Shown one piece after another: positions 49,114 through 51,259 of a stretch of DNA of 51,259 bases (positions are counted from its first letter, which is position 1; every line of letters starts with the position of its first letter). Source of the stretch: Limosilactobacillus ingluviei DSM 15946 (GTDB lineage: Bacteria; Bacillota; Bacilli; Lactobacillales; Lactobacillaceae); the NCBI RefSeq assembly GCF_001435775.1, contig NZ_AZFK01000083.1, positions 1 through 51,259 on the forward strand, in the 5' to 3' direction. The translations under genes were made by a program, and so were the position numbers. The notes under the pieces were generated by a model, which saw only the letters and a list, made by a program, of their open reading frames with translations, ran no database searches and had not been told where the DNA came from.

Positions 49114-49340
49114 TTTTAATCCTCCTACATTATGTTAACGAGAACAAATTTAACAAGAAACAGTTAGAATCGGTCGTTAACCGATCCGGACCGCTAAAGC
49201 TAGAGAACACTATTAACATTAGCAATCACAATGGAGCAGCTCTTATTTGATTACGCTTACATAATATCACGTTTTATTGTTCACGTGAAGCATTAATTTT
49301 GGCTTTTGTAATCATTTGGACATTCCGCTTTGCGAAAACA
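49114..49340 (-). promoter_or_regulatory. uxaE promoter with operator and cre
   Basis: On the minus strand: TTCACG (complement at 49284-49289), 17-bp spacer, TATTAT (49261-49266). The -35 lies inside the palindrome TTCACGTGAA (49280-49289). A perfect cre (plus TGATTACGCTTACA, 49248-49261) covers the end of the -10. The transcript has a leader of over 120 bases; no riboswitch was recognised. Confidence 0.7.
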
Positions 49341-49343
49341 ATT

Positions 49344-49368
49344 AAAAAAGCCCCTAACCGCCGGGGCT
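49344..49368 (-). terminator. terminator of the kduI-eda operon
   Basis: AGCCCC/GGGGCT stem, with TTTTTTAATT following on the minus strand. Confidence 0.75.
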
Positions 49369-49385
49369 CGGAGCTCATCAATCAC

Positions 49386-50030
49386 TTAATTTTGCTGCCA
49401 TTCTCGCCACTTGGCAATGTATTCCGTCGCCTTTGCAGTCACGGCGGCATAATCATCATGTTTGGCAGGTTCTAGTAAGTCACCGCCGACTGCCACTACC
49501 TTTGCACCAGCCGCAAACCAATCTACTAAATTAGCAACATTTACCCCGCCAGATGGCATGACGTTTAAATACGGGAATGGACCATGGAATTCATCAATTA
49601 CCATCGGCCCGGCTAGCTTACCCGGGAACAACTTTACCAATTCCGCCCCGTATTCTAATGCTTGTTGCGCTTCATTTGGTGTGTAAACGCCTGGCACATA
49701 TGGGACCTGATATAAGTTGCACAAAAAGGCAACCTCCTTACTAAAAGTTGGACTAACAATAAATTTTGCCCCTGCCATAATTGCTAACCGTGCCGAAGTA
49801 ACATCAAGCACCGTCCCGGCGCCAACGACAACATTGGTACCTTCGTAGCGATCCACTACCTGTTCAATCACCCGGCTTGCGTGGGGAACACTAAAAGTAA
49901 GTTCAATTCCCGTAATCCCGCCAGCTACCAATGCCTCGACCGTTTTAAGTGCTTTAGCTGGCGTTTCAGAGCGAATTACCGCAATTATACCTGTTTCAAC
50001 CATCTTTTGAAGCAACTTTGCTCGTTTCAT
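49386..50030 (-). CDS. eda: 2-keto-3-deoxy-6-phosphogluconate aldolase
   Basis: Cleaves KDPG to pyruvate and glyceraldehyde 3-phosphate, the last step of hexuronate catabolism. The 214 residues have Glu43 (GIELTFSVP) and the Schiff-base Lys133 (ELVKLFPG), plus AGTVLD and MPSGGV. It follows kduI by 21 bases. Confidence 0.95.
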   Translation of the reverse strand: MKRAKLLQKMVETGIIAVIRSETPAKALKTVEALVAGGITGIELTFSVPHASRVIEQVVDRYEGTNVVVGAGTVLDVTSARLAIMAGAKFIVSPTFSKEVAFLCNLYQVPYVPGVYTPNEAQQALEYGAELVKLFPGKLAGPMVIDEFHGPFPYLNVMPSGGVNVANLVDWFAAGAKVVAVGGDLLEPAKHDDYAAVTAKATEYIAKWREWQQN

Positions 50031-50051
50031 AAGATTTTCTCCCGTAATTTC

Positions 50052-50897
50052 TTATCGTAACTGATGCATGTCCACCATATCCATATCATCATAGGTCTGA
50101 TTTTCGCCACACATCGCCCAAACAAACGCATAATTGGTCGTCCCAACTCCACTGTGAATGGAAAATGACGGATTAACAATTGCTTGGTCAGGTTCAACCC
50201 AAATGTGCTTGGTATTTTCAGGCACCCCCATAAAGTGACAAACGCGTGTCGTTGGGCTGCCAAACTCAGTGTATAGATAAGTTTCCATCCGTCGCGCGTG
50301 AGTGTGCGCTGGCATTGTATTCCACGCATTCCCCGGCTCTAACACGGTGTATCCCATTTGGAGTTGGCAAGTACCCATCACCGAAGCATCAATGTACTTG
50401 TAAATGGTTCGCTTATTCATGTGCTCTTGGTCACCCATTGGCATTTTTACCGCATCTTTAAATTGCAATCGACGAGTTGGATATGTCCGGTGTGCCGGTG
50501 TAGAAACAATATAAAATTTAGCTGGGCTCGCCGAAATTTTAGAACGAAAAACTACCCTTTTGGTTCCCATCCCAATATAAAAGCCATCGTGTGGGAACAC
50601 CGGATAAGTTACTCCTTCAATTTCAACGCTCCCTTCACCACCAAGGTTAATAAAGCCTAATTCTCGGCGTTGCAAAAAGTAATCCACACCTAAATCCTTA
50701 CTTAGTTCAACTTCTAACGCATCCTTTTGTGGCATTATTCCTCCAAAAATCATCCGGTCATTATAGGTATACGTTAGCAAAATTTGATCTGGAATAAAGA
50801 CCTTCGTCATCAAGAACTCCTGTCTCATTTGTTCTGCATCATAGTGTGCAATATCCTGAGGACTATGTGCATATTGTACTTTCATTTTTGGCACCAT
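50052..50897 (-). CDS. kduI: 5-keto-4-deoxyuronate isomerase
   Basis: Isomerises 4-deoxy-L-threo-5-hexosulose uronate, from unsaturated uronides, to 2,5-diketo-3-deoxygluconate. 281 residues from MVPKMKVQY (50897; GGGTGGG upstream); an extended reading to 50984 exceeds the family size. Zinc ligands His198, His200, Glu205 (MPAHTHARRMETYLY) and His248 (FSIHSGVG) are present. It is the first gene of the kduI-eda operon. A cre-like site (50954-50967) and TTGTTCACGCT (51006-51016) lie upstream. KduD, the next enzyme, is not in the window. Confidence 0.95.
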   Translation of the reverse strand: MVPKMKVQYAHSPQDIAHYDAEQMRQEFLMTKVFIPDQILLTYTYNDRMIFGGIMPQKDALEVELSKDLGVDYFLQRRELGFINLGGEGSVEIEGVTYPVFPHDGFYIGMGTKRVVFRSKISASPAKFYIVSTPAHRTYPTRRLQFKDAVKMPMGDQEHMNKRTIYKYIDASVMGTCQLQMGYTVLEPGNAWNTMPAHTHARRMETYLYTEFGSPTTRVCHFMGVPENTKHIWVEPDQAIVNPSFSIHSGVGTTNYAFVWAMCGENQTYDDMDMVDMHQLR

Positions 50898-50953
50898 TTT
50901 ATTACCCACCCTTTTTTGCCTTTTTCCATAATATAGTCTTTCGCTCCCACTTG

Positions 50954-50967
50954 AGCAAGCGCTTACT
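50954..50967 (+). promoter_or_regulatory. cre-like site upstream of kduI
   Basis: AGCAAGCGCTTACT matches the cre consensus except its first base; 57 bases before the kduI start. Confidence 0.55.
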
Positions 50968-51011
50968 TCTGTCGGAATCAGCATTTCCGTTGCTAGTAAA
51001 GCATTTGTTCA

Positions 51012-51110
51012 CGCTAAAAAATATTTTAGCGAAGCTTTCTTTTTTTGCTTGATCTTGTATAATAGTGAACGTAAACATGTTTTAGTTAGATTAAGGAGTG
51101 TGACAACACA
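51012..51110 (+). promoter_or_regulatory. gnd promoter and upstream hairpin
   Basis: CGCTAAAA/TTTTAGCG hairpin (51012-51031) followed by a T7 run, then TATAAT (51057-51062) without a good -35, and TAAGGAG before the ATG at 51111. The hairpin might be a terminator from an unseen transcript or part of a control element. Confidence 0.55.
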
Positions 51111-51259
51111 ATGTCAGATCAAAAGGCACAAATTGGTGTGATCGGTCTTGCGGTCATGGGTAAGAACCTGGCCTTAAACATCGAAAGCCGCGGCTTCACG
51201 GTTGGCGTTTACAACCGCCACCGCGAACGGACGGACGAAATGATGCGCGACCACAGCGA
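51111..51259 (+). CDS. gnd: 6-phosphogluconate dehydrogenase, N-terminal part (cut by window end)
   Basis: Oxidative decarboxylation of 6-phosphogluconate to ribulose 5-phosphate, feeding the phosphoketolase pathway. The 49 visible codons carry the NADP-binding [20 protein letters not shown] and [12 protein letters not shown], typical of Gnd. AAGGAG upstream supports the start. Confidence 0.93.
   Translation, partial: MSDQKAQIGVIGLAVMGKNLALNIESRGFTVGVYNRHRERTDEMMRDHS

Noticed and set aside
49114-49260. Riboswitch or T-box in the long uxaE leader
   Set aside because: No specifier/antiterminator pattern or known aptamer consensus, and no leader terminator hairpin; simple promoter elements explain it.
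1-51259. CRISPR array or tandem repeats
   Set aside because: No regularly spaced repeats seen; the repeated short motifs are dispersed operators.
1-51259. tRNA or rRNA genes
   Set aside because: No cloverleaf with a GTTCRA T-arm or CCA-end context, and no rRNA core motifs noticed; a covariance-model search would be decisive.

Overview
The window looks like chromosomal DNA of a heterofermentative gut or fermentation lactobacillus, of the Limosilactobacillus/Lactobacillaceae type. The basis is GPH-family sugar symporters, CcpA-type cre sites, strong AAGGAG ribosome sites, short intergenic rho-independent terminators and a sugar-catabolism gene set typical of this family. The species cannot be named from the sequence. 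No rRNA, tRNA or CRISPR array was seen.

Layout. (1) 1-5170: remains of an IS200/IS605 element, recQ, and a HigBA-type toxin-antitoxin locus. Its toxin gene is interrupted by a complete IS605-type tnpA-tnpB element (about 3006-4877) and also carries an A7 frameshift. (2) 5212-13247: a xylo-oligosaccharide module (GH120 beta-xylosidase and GPH symporter) divergent from an AraC regulator, then a nonsense-broken PD-(D/E)XK transposase-nuclease gene, a ROK repressor and an aldo/keto reductase. (3) 13446-18716: a ribose/deoxyribose-like module. rbsK-rbsD-FucP-type permease faces a DUF4432 mutarotase-ribokinase pair across a 550-bp control region rich in operator palindromes. (4) 18813-20624: a decayed gene and a stand-alone condensation-domain protein. 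(5) 20800-30376: uxuB with a 2-hydroxyacid dehydrogenase, divergent gntK, a histidine phosphatase, a candidate type I toxin/antisense-RNA locus (26215-26598), uxaC with a GPH symporter, and a stand-alone 56-residue membrane or secreted peptide gene. (6) 30432-42222: an AT-richer eight-gene minus-strand operon GH31-uxaC2-aldose epimerase-GH28-gudD-uidA-alpha/beta hydrolase-GH30. (7) 42641-51259: GPH symporter, frameshifted MATE, GntR/FadR regulator, LacI regulator, uxaE, kduI-eda and the start of gnd.

How the genes work together. Glycosides of uronic acids would enter through GPH symporters and be cut inside the cell by GH31, GH28, UidA (GH2) and GH30, helped by an esterase-like hydrolase. Free glucuronate or galacturonate is isomerised by UxaC. 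UxaE converts tagaturonate to fructuronate, UxuB reduces fructuronate to mannonate, and Eda cleaves KDPG. KduI handles 4-deoxy-5-ketouronate from unsaturated uronides. GntK and Gnd feed gluconate into the pentose-phosphate/phosphoketolase route. Mannonate dehydratase (UxuA), KDG kinase (KdgK) and KduD are not in the window. Recurrent upstream motifs (around GTTCACGTGAAC, and GGCAAACTGATAT) plus cre sites suggest one LacI/GntR/CcpA-controlled uronate regulon.

The most novel-looking item is the divergent small-peptide/antisense-RNA locus at about 26215-26598.
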